Assembly (NCBI GenBank): GCA_007116835.1
Contig: SKHS01000278.1
Location: 1 to 23,444 of the forward strand
Origin: Halomonas sp.
GTDB taxonomy: Bacteria; Pseudomonadota; Gammaproteobacteria; Pseudomonadales; Halomonadaceae
Length of the DNA: 23,444 nt
Direction of reading: 5' to 3'
The notes beneath the pieces are model-generated. The model ran no database searches. It worked only from the letters and a program-made list of their open reading frames with translations, and was not told where the DNA came from. Shown here in pieces: positions 7,844 through 14,984 of this stretch (position 1 is the first letter of the stretch; the number at the start of each line of letters is the position of its first letter). Made by a program: the position numbers and the translations under genes.

Positions 7844-9127
7844 ATGACTGCAACAATCATTACCATCATGATCGTGCTGCTGCTGCTCGGCTTCCCGATG
7901 ATGATTCCTCTTATGACCGCTGCGTTTGTCGGCTTCTTTATGAGCTTTGGCGGCTTGGGGCAGATGGAAACGCTGATTCAGCAGATGATGCGCGGAATCA
8001 GCCCAACGGCATTAATCGCAGTGCCAATGTTTATTTTGGCAGCAGATATAATGACACGTGGCCAGTCGGCGAATCGCCTGATTGATATGGTGATGTCGTT
8101 TGTAGGCCACATCAAAGGCGGTTTAGCCGTGAGTACGGCAGCATCTTGTACGCTGTTTGGTGCCGTGTCTGGCTCTACTCAGGCTACGGTGGTGGCGGTT
8201 GGTTCTCCACTGCGCCCCAGAATGCTCAAGGCGGGTTACAAAGACCCCTTTACCCTTGCACTGATTATTAACTCTAGCGATATCGCCTTTTTGATCCCGC
8301 CCAGTATCGGCATGATTATTTATGGGGTCATTTCGCAAACCTCGATTGCTGAACTCTTTATTGCAGGTATCGGCCCGGGTCTACTCATTCTTGGCATGTT
8401 CTCGATCTACTGCATCATTTATGCAATCGTCAATAAAGTACCTACAGAGCCAAAGGCGTCTTGGAAAGATCGTGCAGTTGCGGTTCAAAAGGCGTTATGG
8501 CCGCTAGGTTTCCCGGTGTTGATCGTTGGCGGTATTTACGGAGGCGTGTTTAGTCCTACGGAGGCCGCCGCAGCGTGCGTGCTGTATGCTGTTCTGCTTG
8601 AGTTCGTCATTTTCCGCTCATTGAAGCTGCCGGATATGTTCACCATTGCTAAGTCAACGGGCTTGATTACGGCGGTGGTGTTTATTCTGGTCGCTGCGGG
8701 TAATGGGTTCTCGTGGATTATCTCATTTGCTCAGATTCCTCAGGCCGTGTTGGGTGCTTTTGGCATTAACGAAGCAGGGCCGGTCGGCGTGTTAATCGCT
8801 ATTTCGATAGCGTTCTTCGTGGCCTGTATGTTCGTTGACCCGATTGTGGTGATTTTGGTACTAACGCCGATATTCGCGCCCGCTATTGCCGCGTCAGGGC
8901 TTGATCCCGTGTTGGTGGGTGTGTTGATTACCCTTCAGGTAGCTATAGGCTCGGCGACCCCGCCCTTCGGGTGCGACATATTTACCGCGATTGCGATATT
9001 CAAGCGACCCTACTTGGAAGTGATCAAAGGGACGCCGCCGTTTATTTTCATGCTGGTATCGGCAGCGGCACTTATTATCGCATTCCCGCAAATTGCGCTA
9101 TTCCTGCGTGATCTTGCCTTCCGCTAA
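7844..9127 (+). CDS. teaC: TRAP transporter large permease subunit (DctM type)
   Basis: The large permease of the ectoine TRAP transporter, which carries the sodium-coupled transport path in the inner membrane. It has 427 residues, the standard DctM length, and is hydrophobic throughout with roughly 11-12 membrane segments. Family marks are the AASCTLFGAVSGSTQATVVAVGSPLRPRM segment (positions about 99-127), followed by INSSDIAFLIPPSIGMIIYGV, and the C-terminal QVAIGSATPPFGCDIFTA, equivalent hairpin and ion-binding regions of the two repeats. ATG 7844 follows CGAGGAACG with short spacing. It is 17 bp after teaB and 21 bp before teaD, so teaBCD form one transcription unit. Confidence 0.95.
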   Translation: MTATIITIMIVLLLLGFPMMIPLMTAAFVGFFMSFGGLGQMETLIQQMMRGISPTALIAVPMFILAADIMTRGQSANRLIDMVMSFVGHIKGGLAVSTAASCTLFGAVSGSTQATVVAVGSPLRPRMLKAGYKDPFTLALIINSSDIAFLIPPSIGMIIYGVISQTSIAELFIAGIGPGLLILGMFSIYCIIYAIVNKVPTEPKASWKDRAVAVQKALWPLGFPVLIVGGIYGGVFSPTEAAAACVLYAVLLEFVIFRSLKLPDMFTIAKSTGLITAVVFILVAAGNGFSWIISFAQIPQAVLGAFGINEAGPVGVLIAISIAFFVACMFVDPIVVILVLTPIFAPAIAASGLDPVLVGVLITLQVAIGSATPPFGCDIFTAIAIFKRPYLEVIKGTPPFIFMLVSAAALIIAFPQIALFLRDLAFR

Positions 9128-9148
9128 CCCGTCACAAGGAGCACGCGG

Positions 9149-9592
9149 ATGTTTAACCGTATTTTAATTCCAGTGGATGGCTCGAAGGGGGCGATCAACG
9201 CATTGGAAAAAGCCGTTGGCCTGCATATGCTGACTGGCGCAGAACTGTACTTGCTGTGTGTCTTTAAGCATCACAGCCTCCTTGAAGCGTCGCTTTCCAT
9301 GGTGCGGCCCAATAAGCTGGATATTCCGGATGATGCCCTCAAAGAGTACGCAACAGAAATTGCGGTGCATGCAAAATCTTATGCCATTGAAATGGGGGCT
9401 GACAGCCTGCGGGTAAGAGCATTTGTTAAAGGTGGCCGCCCCTCTCGCACCATTGCACGCTTTGCTCGCAAGCGAGAGTGTGACCTTATTGTGATAGGTG
9501 CCCAAGGCACCAACGGGGATAAAAACCTGCTGCTTGGCAGTGTTTCACAGCGTGTGGCGGGTGCGGCACACTGCCCCACGCTGGTCGTGTAA
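9149..9592 (+). CDS. teaD: Universal stress protein of the ectoine transporter
   Basis: A 147-residue single-domain UspA protein encoded last in the tea cluster. It retains the complete ATP-binding pattern G-2x-G-9x-G-S near the C-terminus (GAQG, nine residues, GSVSQRV), and begins with the usual strand NRILIPVDGS. In Halomonas elongata the equivalent TeaD binds ATP and its loss raises ectoine uptake, so it is thought to restrain TeaABC; I transfer that role by position and similarity. ATG 9149 has AAGGAG at 9136-9141. The 21-bp gap to teaC argues for cotranscription, and a long hairpin follows the gene. TRAP-linked Usp proteins occur elsewhere, so the family call is firmer than the regulatory role. 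Confidence 0.93.
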   Translation: MFNRILIPVDGSKGAINALEKAVGLHMLTGAELYLLCVFKHHSLLEASLSMVRPNKLDIPDDALKEYATEIAVHAKSYAIEMGADSLRVRAFVKGGRPSRTIARFARKRECDLIVIGAQGTNGDKNLLLGSVSQRVAGAAHCPTLVV

Positions 9593-9627
9593 TACGCTAA
9601 ACCTCCCTTCGTATTTGTGGTCTGATG

Positions 9628-9671
9628 AACACCCGCCGTTTCAGGTAATGCAGCCTGAAGCGGCGGGTGTT
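9628..9671 (+). terminator. Long hairpin ending the tea operon
   Basis: An 18-bp stem (9628-9645 with 9654-9671, one T-G wobble) and 8-nt loop, 35 nt after teaD. The T tract is short (TTAGTCTTT). It is the likely end of the teaBCD transcript and insulates the prolyl isomerase gene. Confidence 0.7.
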
Positions 9672-9728
9672 AGTCTTTGAGGCACTCAACACATTTGGCG
9701 CGCAGCGCCGTTAGATAAGGTTTTTTTC

Positions 9729-10409
9729 ATGAAAGTATTGTTCTCTTCAACCGCGCTTGCTGGCCTGCTACTGGTTGCTCCGTTTGCGGCAGCGGCACCT
9801 GAAACCGATGAACAGCGTTTGGCCTACAGCCTGGGTGTGACTCTGGGCGAAAGCATGCAGGCCGATATTGAAGACCTAGACCTCGACGCATTTACCGATG
9901 GCATGCGTGATGTGTTTGAGAGCAACGAACTTGCGCTTAGCGAAGAAGAGATGATGGAAGCGCTGGTTGTTTTCCAAGAGCGATCTATGGAGGCACGCGA
10001 GCAAGAAGCCGCAGAAATAGCCCAGTTGAATCTACTAGAGGGCCAAGAGTTTCTGGCAGAAAATGCTGAGCGTGATGACGTTGAAGTCACCGAGTCTGGC
10101 TTGCAATACGAAGTGATTGAGTCAGGCGATGGCGCAAGCCCCGGCCCAGAAGACACCGTCGAAGTGAACTATGAAGGTATGCTGCTGGATGGCACCGTTT
10201 TCGATAGCTCTTTTGAGCGTGGCCAGTCGATTAGCTTCCAGGTGAATCAGGTTATTGAGGGTTGGCAGGAAGCCTTACAGCTGATGAGCGTTGGTGATAG
10301 CTGGATTCTCTATATTCCTGCTGAGCTTGCCTATGGTGAGGGCGGTCAAGGTCCTATCGGCCCGAACGAAATGCTGACCTTCCGCGTTGAACTGTTAGGC
10401 GTCGAATAA
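9729..10409 (+). CDS. FKBP-type peptidyl-prolyl cis-trans isomerase, exported
   Basis: A 226-residue periplasmic or outer-envelope prolyl isomerase of the FkpA/Mip/FklB group. A signal peptide occupies residues 1-22 (MKVLFSSTALAGLLL, cleavage around AAAA-PETD). Residues about 24-115 form the charged helical dimerisation domain (FKBP_N), and about 125-226 the FKBP catalytic domain, with NYEGMLLDGTVFDSSFERG, VIEGWQEAL, YIPAELAYGEGG and IGPNEMLTFRVELLGVE all in place. ATG 9729 has AAGG at 9717-9720, separated by a run of seven T. The stop is directly followed by the start of the esterase gene (TAAATG), so the two are translationally coupled; the foldase may help an exported partner, but this is inference. 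FkpA versus Mip cannot be decided. Confidence 0.92.
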   Translation: MKVLFSSTALAGLLLVAPFAAAAPETDEQRLAYSLGVTLGESMQADIEDLDLDAFTDGMRDVFESNELALSEEEMMEALVVFQERSMEAREQEAAEIAQLNLLEGQEFLAENAERDDVEVTESGLQYEVIESGDGASPGPEDTVEVNYEGMLLDGTVFDSSFERGQSISFQVNQVIEGWQEALQLMSVGDSWILYIPAELAYGEGGQGPIGPNEMLTFRVELLGVE

Positions 10410-11462
10410 ATGATGGCTTCCGCCGTGTTCACCTCTCGCTTGCTGGGTGTTTTAGTGCTACTGGGCAGCAGCGCTGTTCACGCTGAGGTGAGTGAAGCAC
10501 CTAGTGAGTTGCCCGCCTTGAGTGCAGCAAGTGAGCAGGCCAGCGTCGTGGGCGTCTCCTCTGGGGGGTATATGGCCTCTCAAGTGGCAGTGGCATGGCC
10601 TGAGCGCTTCAGCGGCGTAGGGGTACTCGCGGCGGGTCCTTGGAGCTGCGCCCAAGGCGCATTAAGTTTGGCACTTAACCAGTGTATGAACACTCGCCGA
10701 GGCCTACCCTCGTTAGACGAATTACACCAGCGCCGAGAGCGTTATGAGTCGCTTGATCAGGTCGGTGAGCAGAAAGCACTCAGCCAGCTGCGTGCCTTTG
10801 TATGGCACGGCGAAGAAGATGACGTTGTGGTGCCTGAATTGGGCAGCCTGCTAGCTGAGCAGTGGCAGCGCTGGCTGTCGTCACCGGAACAGCTGCGTTA
10901 CGTGCGCAGCGAAAACACTGGACATGGCTGGCCTATCAGGTTGCCAAAACATGCGAACGCTACCCCTCAGTCGCTCGGCGGCTGTCGTCAGGGCGGCGGC
11001 AGCCATGTGCTGGCCTGTGATGAAGACGTGTCGGGCGATATGCTAACGTGGCTTTATCCTGAACGTGACGTTAATCCCAGTGAAGGCGAGCTAATTGCAT
11101 TTGATCAGTCAGAGTATGCCGTGAAAGGCTTGGCCGACGTGGGTTATGTTTATATTCCAAAGGCTTGCGAGGCGGGTGGTTGTCCGGTCACGATCGCGCT
11201 GCACGGTTGCCAAATGAGTGTTGAGGCGATTGGTGATACTTTTGTGCGTTACAGTGGTTTAAACCATTGGGCAGCAGAACATAGACAGGTGGTGTTATAT
11301 CCGCAGGCAAAAAGCAGTATGGCCAACCCCCAGGGGTGTTGGGATTGGTGGGGCTTTGCAGAAAGTACGTGGCAAATCAATCCGCTGCATGACACGCGAG
11401 AAGGCACTCAAATCAGTGCATTAATGAACATGTTGGATCAGCTGCAAAGCACCCCAGAATAG
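10410..11462 (+). CDS. PHB depolymerase-family esterase, exported, catalytic domain type 2
   Basis: A 350-residue exported esterase of the extracellular poly(3-hydroxybutyrate) depolymerase family. A signal peptide covers about residues 1-25 (cleavage near AVHA-EVS). The lipase box GVSSG (48-52, nucleophile Ser50) comes early, then WHGEEDDVV (acid region) and TGHGWP (catalytic His), while the oxyanion-hole motif ALHGCQM lies after the triad, next to CWDWWGF. That order defines type 2 catalytic domains. There is no linker or polymer-binding domain, so insoluble PHB may not be the substrate; soluble oligomers or another ester are possible. Several Cys pairs fit a disulphide-bonded exported enzyme. 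Translation begins at ATG 10410 or 10413, immediately after the FKBP stop. No clear terminator follows. Confidence 0.82.
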   Translation: MMASAVFTSRLLGVLVLLGSSAVHAEVSEAPSELPALSAASEQASVVGVSSGGYMASQVAVAWPERFSGVGVLAAGPWSCAQGALSLALNQCMNTRRGLPSLDELHQRRERYESLDQVGEQKALSQLRAFVWHGEEDDVVVPELGSLLAEQWQRWLSSPEQLRYVRSENTGHGWPIRLPKHANATPQSLGGCRQGGGSHVLACDEDVSGDMLTWLYPERDVNPSEGELIAFDQSEYAVKGLADVGYVYIPKACEAGGCPVTIALHGCQMSVEAIGDTFVRYSGLNHWAAEHRQVVLYPQAKSSMANPQGCWDWWGFAESTWQINPLHDTREGTQISALMNMLDQLQSTPE

Positions 11463-11472
11463 CTGTAAACGA

Positions 11473-12081
11473 TTAACTGCCTAACGCATTCTCCAGTGCC
11501 GACACCAACCCATGAGGCGCTGGAGAATAAAGTACGCGCTGTAGTACATCGCCGTCACGGTTCACTAAAAACAGTGATGCGCTGTGGTCAATAGTGTATG
11601 CCATGGCGGAATCCGGTGCTTCGACCCGCCGCCAAATCACGCCGTAGCGTGCCGCTACTTCCTCAAGCTGTGCCTGATTGCCCACTAAGCCGATAAACTC
11701 ATCGCCAAAAAACTGCATGTACTCTGTCATACGAGGCAGCGTATCGCGCTCAGGGTCAACGGTTACCATGAGAGGCACGACACGTTCGCGCTGCGCGTCG
11801 CTGAGCTGGGTGAGTGCTTGGCGCTTAACGGCTTGGTTCATCGGGCAAACGTCGGGACAATAGGTATAGCCGAAGGAAACAATGGCAATGTCGTCTTCAC
11901 CTAGCTGGGAAAGCGAAAATGCCCCCTGGGTAGAGGGCATTTCAATAGGGCCACCTATCGCATCGTCATTGCTGGCTTGAAATGCAAACTGGTAAATGCC
12001 AATGGCAGAAACCATTAGTAGGGCTAACAAGAGCGCAAGGCCCAGCCATAGAGGTTTACGGTTGATTGTTTTAGCAGCCAT
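11473..12081 (-). CDS. SCO1/SenC-family copper chaperone
   Basis: A 202-residue inner-membrane-anchored, periplasm-facing thioredoxin-fold protein that helps load copper into the CuA site of cytochrome c oxidase. One N-terminal membrane helix (about residues 12-34) is followed by the SCO domain. The copper-binding Cys75 and Cys79 sit in GYTYCPDVCPMN and the third ligand His166 in TIDHSASLF. The start ATG (complement of 12079-12081) uses an AGGAG that lies inside the last codons of the upstream gene, only 5 bp separating stop and start, so the two are coupled. It is convergent with the esterase gene. No cytochrome oxidase genes are in the window. Peroxiredoxin is excluded by the spacing CxxxC and the conserved His. 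Confidence 0.93.
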   Translation of the reverse strand: MAAKTINRKPLWLGLALLLALLMVSAIGIYQFAFQASNDDAIGGPIEMPSTQGAFSLSQLGEDDIAIVSFGYTYCPDVCPMNQAVKRQALTQLSDAQRERVVPLMVTVDPERDTLPRMTEYMQFFGDEFIGLVGNQAQLEEVAARYGVIWRRVEAPDSAMAYTIDHSASLFLVNRDGDVLQRVLYSPAPHGLVSALENALGS

Positions 12082-12086
12082 GCGTT

Positions 12087-12590
12087 TTAGCTCCTGATGA
12101 CGTCAAAGTCGAACCAGCTACCCAGCTTGCCTTCGGGGGTGTCTAAAATAACCCGCGCCCGCCAGGGCATTATTGCTTGCGTGCAGATGCCAACTTGCCC
12201 CTGACCACGGAATTGGCCTGGCGCAGCGGCGGTTAACCCAAAGCGATGTAAGCCCATATCCATATCACGGCCAATGAAGTCGACCGTTACCTGGCTGGGG
12301 GTTAGGCCCTTCACTTCTACATTCAGCGCTAATATATCAAGCGCTTCTATGCGACCGTCAGTATCAATAGCCAAGGTTAACTGGCCTTTAGCACCTAGCG
12401 TTGCTGAACACGGGCCAGTATGCAAGTCGCAATTAGCGTTTGGGCTAAACCACACAACATCGCTGTCATCGCGTAGCCAATTGGCGAACACGTACCAAGT
12501 ACACGCCGCCAGCGCGAGGCCGGTGACCAGAATGAGCACTTTTAGCGCTGGAAAACCCGTAAAGTAGACAGGTTTAGGCAATTTCTTCAT
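12087..12590 (-). CDS. Membrane-anchored periplasmic protein, YtkA/FixH-like
   Basis: A 167-residue protein with one N-terminal membrane segment (about residues 15-37) and a periplasmic domain likely rich in beta strand. Its most notable stretch is DMDMGLHRFGL (Met110, Met112, His115) followed 25 residues later by MPWRARVIL, a layout like YtkA/FixH domains, where Met and His residues may bind copper; this assignment is tentative. Three Cys (54, 61 and 136) lie in the exported part. The gene precedes and is coupled to SCO, so a role in copper delivery or cytochrome oxidase assembly is a fair inference. The start ATG is at the complement of 12588-12590. It is divergent from the AEC permease with 106 bp between. 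Confidence 0.6.
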   Translation of the reverse strand: MKKLPKPVYFTGFPALKVLILVTGLALAACTWYVFANWLRDDSDVVWFSPNANCDLHTGPCSATLGAKGQLTLAIDTDGRIEALDILALNVEVKGLTPSQVTVDFIGRDMDMGLHRFGLTAAAPGQFRGQGQVGICTQAIMPWRARVILDTPEGKLGSWFDFDVIRS

Positions 12591-12696
12591 GGCAGAATGG
12601 TCGCTACGCAGGCCGAAAGGCGAAAGTTCTTTTCATGGTAACAGCAATCGCGCGGATGTCGCTGTGCTGGGATGTCGCAGCTAACGAGGAGCACCA

Positions 12697-13611
12697 ATGG
12701 AGAGCATTACTGGGGCGTTGGGGCCGCTGTTTTTATTAATCTTGTTGGGTGCTGCAATTGGCTATCGACGCTGGCCGAGTGGCGACTTTTGGCCACACAT
12801 GGAGCGATTGATTTATTTTGTGTTGTTTCCCGCGATGTTGGTGGGAACCTTGGCAACCGCTGATGTCAGCCAAGTGCCGGTTGGGCGCTTAGCGTTGGTA
12901 CTTCTCGGCACGCTAGGTTTTTTTGGTCTGCTGCTATGGTGCTGTCGTGGCTATTTAGGGTTAACGCCCGCGGCATTTACGTCGGTGTTTCAAGGTGCGG
13001 TGCGCTTTAATACCTATGTCGGTGTGGCGGGGGCAGCGGCGCTGCATGGCAGCGCGGGGGCGACTACCGCCGCGGTGGCAGTCGCCCTTATGGTACCGGT
13101 GGTCAACGTCATGTGTGTCGCAAGCTTTGTGGCGGCAGGCACGCTGGGCAGTGGCAGCCTTGGCCAAAGTGCGCTTGCGCTGGTAAAAAATCCGCTGATT
13201 TTAGCGTGTCTGGCGGGGATCGGGCTTAATCTTTCAGGCGTGGGCTTGCCTGGCTGGAGCCAAGAGACGGTAGCGCTTTTAGGTCGTGCGGCGCTGCCGC
13301 TGGGTCTGGTAGCCGTGGGGGTGGCACTGCGCCCAGTGGCACTGTTGCGGCTTGATCGGGGTGTGATGGCTACCAATGGCATTAAGTTGCTGCTAATGCC
13401 GGCGTTGGTACTGCTATTGGCGTGGTTGGTGGGGTTGGACCCCGTCAGCCGCGATGTCGCTCTGCTGTTTGCAGCGCTGCCCACCGCCACATCGGCCTAT
13501 ATTCTTGCACGTCAGCTAGGGGGAGATGCCGAGCTAATGGCAGCGATTATTACCGGCCAAACGCTGCTTGCAATGCTAACGCTGCCTTTTTGGTTGCGGT
13601 TGGCAGGCTAG
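12697..13611 (+). CDS. AEC-family permease
   Basis: A 304-residue inner-membrane protein with about ten hydrophobic segments, belonging to the auxin efflux carrier (AEC) family, whose bacterial members export or exchange organic acids or similar solutes. Recognisable parts are the N-terminal LGPLFLLILLGAAIGY, the helix with FVLFPAMLVGTLA, the central polar QGAVRFNTYVGVAG segment, and the C-terminal ALLFAALPTATSAYILARQLGGD, which is the strongest AEC signature. ATG 12697 is preceded by GAGGAG (12685-12690). It stands alone, with a divergent gene upstream and a 340-bp gap downstream. Substrate is unknown. The upstream region has a direct repeat GGATGTCGC (12654-12662 and 12670-12678) of unclear meaning. 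Confidence 0.9.
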   Translation: MESITGALGPLFLLILLGAAIGYRRWPSGDFWPHMERLIYFVLFPAMLVGTLATADVSQVPVGRLALVLLGTLGFFGLLLWCCRGYLGLTPAAFTSVFQGAVRFNTYVGVAGAAALHGSAGATTAAVAVALMVPVVNVMCVASFVAAGTLGSGSLGQSALALVKNPLILACLAGIGLNLSGVGLPGWSQETVALLGRAALPLGLVAVGVALRPVALLRLDRGVMATNGIKLLLMPALVLLLAWLVGLDPVSRDVALLFAALPTATSAYILARQLGGDAELMAAIITGQTLLAMLTLPFWLRLAG

Positions 13612-13657
13612 CATTAAGCGCTAACTAAAAATTAAATAAAAAGTATTCGCATTTGGG

Positions 13658-13686
13658 TTGACGTATTAAATGAGAATGATTATATT
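13658..13686 (+). promoter_or_regulatory. Sigma-70 promoter of the presumed small RNA
   Basis: TTGACG (13658-13663), a spacer of exactly 17 nt, and TATATT (13681-13686): 5 of 6 consensus matches in each box, one of the best promoters in the window. No ORF begins near enough to be its obvious target; transcription would start near 13690-13693. Confidence 0.8.
13671..13685. promoter_or_regulatory. Fur box
   Basis: TGAGAATGATTATAT matches the Fur 7-1-7 pattern TGATAAT-n-ATTATCA at 12 of 14 positions, and the overlapping 19-bp consensus at 13 of 19 (13666-13684). It covers the spacer and -10 box, where bound Fur would block RNA polymerase when iron is plentiful. Confidence 0.75.
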
Positions 13687-13692
13687 GTGATG

Positions 13693-13826
13693 GTCAGCGT
13701 TTGATGAGACGTTGGCAACCAAGACAGCTACTTGGCAAACATTAGCGCCAGTTTTCTGTCATGGTTTCTCCCTCTCATTGCTAGTCACGGTCTTTTGCCG
13801 CTCCTTTGGAGCGGCCTTCTTTTTTC
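13693..13826 (+). ncRNA. Presumed Fur-regulated small RNA, RyhB/PrrF-like layout
   Basis: About 134 nt between a Fur-boxed promoter and a clean intrinsic terminator, with no credible protein gene inside. The 5' part can fold into small hairpins: 13697-13703 with 13708-13714 (7 bp including two wobbles), and CCAAG/CTTGG (13719-13723 with 13731-13735). The middle is pyrimidine-rich and looks unpaired, including CTCTCATTGCTAGTCACGG (13772-13790), which resembles from memory the target-pairing cores of RyhB (CATTGCT) and PrrF (CTAATCACGG). The terminator with its T tract would serve as an Hfq-binding tail. Expected role: repression of iron-using protein messages during iron starvation. Sequence identity with known families was not tested; a leader for ldhA is unlikely because the terminator intervenes. 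Confidence 0.68.
13797..13826 (+). terminator. Intrinsic terminator of the small RNA
   Basis: A perfect 8-bp GC-rich stem (GCCGCTCC 13797-13804 with GGAGCGGC 13808-13815), TTT loop and the pyrimidine tract CTTCTTTTTT (13816-13825). It lies 186 nt after the AEC stop, so it could end that transcript too, but the promoter between them points to a separate RNA. Confidence 0.9.
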
Positions 13827-13951
13827 TAGCCACCCCTTTCTTTTGTTAATCATCATTTTCTTTGACCTCGACGCCTATCTCCTGTTCTGTTTCAGCAGAT
13901 AATGGGCAAATTGCCTATGCTGAACTTCCTTCAAGAGCCAGGACTACTGCT

Positions 13952-14947
13952 ATGCGCGTTGCTGTTTTTAGTGCTAAACCTTATGACCAAACCTTTCTTA
14001 CCCGTGCCAATGCCGCGAATCGTCATGAACTCTGCTTTTTTGATGCACGCTTGACGGTAGAGACGGCTCTTCTTGCGAAAGGGTTTGAAAGCATCTGCGC
14101 CTTTGTAAACGACCATTTGTATGCAAGCGTATTAGAGCAGTTACACGAAGGTGGAACACGCTTAGTGGCCCTGCGTTCGGCGGGGTTTAACCATGTTGAC
14201 TTGGCTGCGGCCGATCGGCTGGGAATCACCGTAGTGCGGGTGCCCGCCTATTCGCCCCACGCGGTGGCCGAGCACGCGGTCGCCCTTGTGTTGAGTCTAA
14301 ACCGCATGACCTATCGCGCCTACAATCGGGTACGCGAGGGTAACTTCGCTCTGGATGGGCTGCTGGGGTTCGATTTGCATGGTAAAACCGTGGGCGTTAT
14401 TGGCACCGGGCAGATTGGGTTGATCTTCGCCGATATTATGCATGGCTTTGGCTGCCGAGTGGTTGCCAGCGACCCGTTTCCAAACCCAAATGCCAAGCCG
14501 TTTGTAGAGTATATGCCGCTGGAATCGCTCTATGCTCAGGCGGATATTGTCTCGTTGCACTGTCCGTTGACGCCCGATACTGATCACCTGATTGATGCCG
14601 CCGCCATCGCCCAGATGAAGCAAGGCGTGATGCTGATTAATACCGGGCGTGGGCGAGTAGTGGACACACAGGCCGTCATTGCGGGACTAAAAAGTGGCCA
14701 TATTGGTCGTTTGGGGTTGGATGTTTACGAAGAGGAAGAGCAGCTGTTTTTCGAGGACCTATCGGACAAGATGATCGATGATGATCAGTTCATGCGTTTG
14801 ACCACCTTTCATAACGTGCTGATTACTGGGCACCAGGCGTTTTTTACCGGTGAAGCGTTGACCAACATTGCCGAGACCACCCTGGCGAATATTGATGCCT
14901 TTGAACGCGGTAGCGGTACGCTGCATCGCGTCGTTTACGATAAGTGA
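13952..14947 (+). CDS. ldhA: D-lactate dehydrogenase (NAD-dependent 2-hydroxyacid dehydrogenase)
   Basis: A cytoplasmic NAD-dependent enzyme reducing pyruvate to D-lactate, 331 residues, the usual size of fermentative LdhA. Visible features are LRSAGFNHVDLAAA (residues 74-87, typical of D-LDH), the nucleotide-binding GTGQIG (151-156), the catalytic Arg in NTGRGRVVD (230-238), the Glu region in LGLDVYEEEE (255-263) and the catalytic His294 in ITGHQAFFT. The frame is open back to 13862, but similarity starts at MRVAVFSAKPY and AGGA lies 9 nt before ATG 13952, so I take that start. Upstream is the small-RNA terminator; a -10-like GATAAT (13898-13903) lacks a good -35. Other 2-hydroxyacid dehydrogenases are less likely given the FNHVD and HQAFFT motifs. 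Confidence 0.9.
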   Translation: MRVAVFSAKPYDQTFLTRANAANRHELCFFDARLTVETALLAKGFESICAFVNDHLYASVLEQLHEGGTRLVALRSAGFNHVDLAAADRLGITVVRVPAYSPHAVAEHAVALVLSLNRMTYRAYNRVREGNFALDGLLGFDLHGKTVGVIGTGQIGLIFADIMHGFGCRVVASDPFPNPNAKPFVEYMPLESLYAQADIVSLHCPLTPDTDHLIDAAAIAQMKQGVMLINTGRGRVVDTQAVIAGLKSGHIGRLGLDVYEEEEQLFFEDLSDKMIDDDQFMRLTTFHNVLITGHQAFFTGEALTNIAETTLANIDAFERGSGTLHRVVYDK

Positions 14948-14984
14948 ACGTAAACGACGCTTAGCTTGCCGTTAATCGCTGCTT

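Noticed and set aside
13704..13745. 13-codon ORF inside the presumed small RNA (peptide begins MRRWQPRQLL).
   Set aside because: No ribosome binding site; more likely chance within a regulatory RNA.
13862..13951. Upstream extension of the D-lactate dehydrogenase frame.
   Set aside because: The 30 extra residues are not typical of LdhA, and a better placed ribosome binding site precedes ATG 13952.
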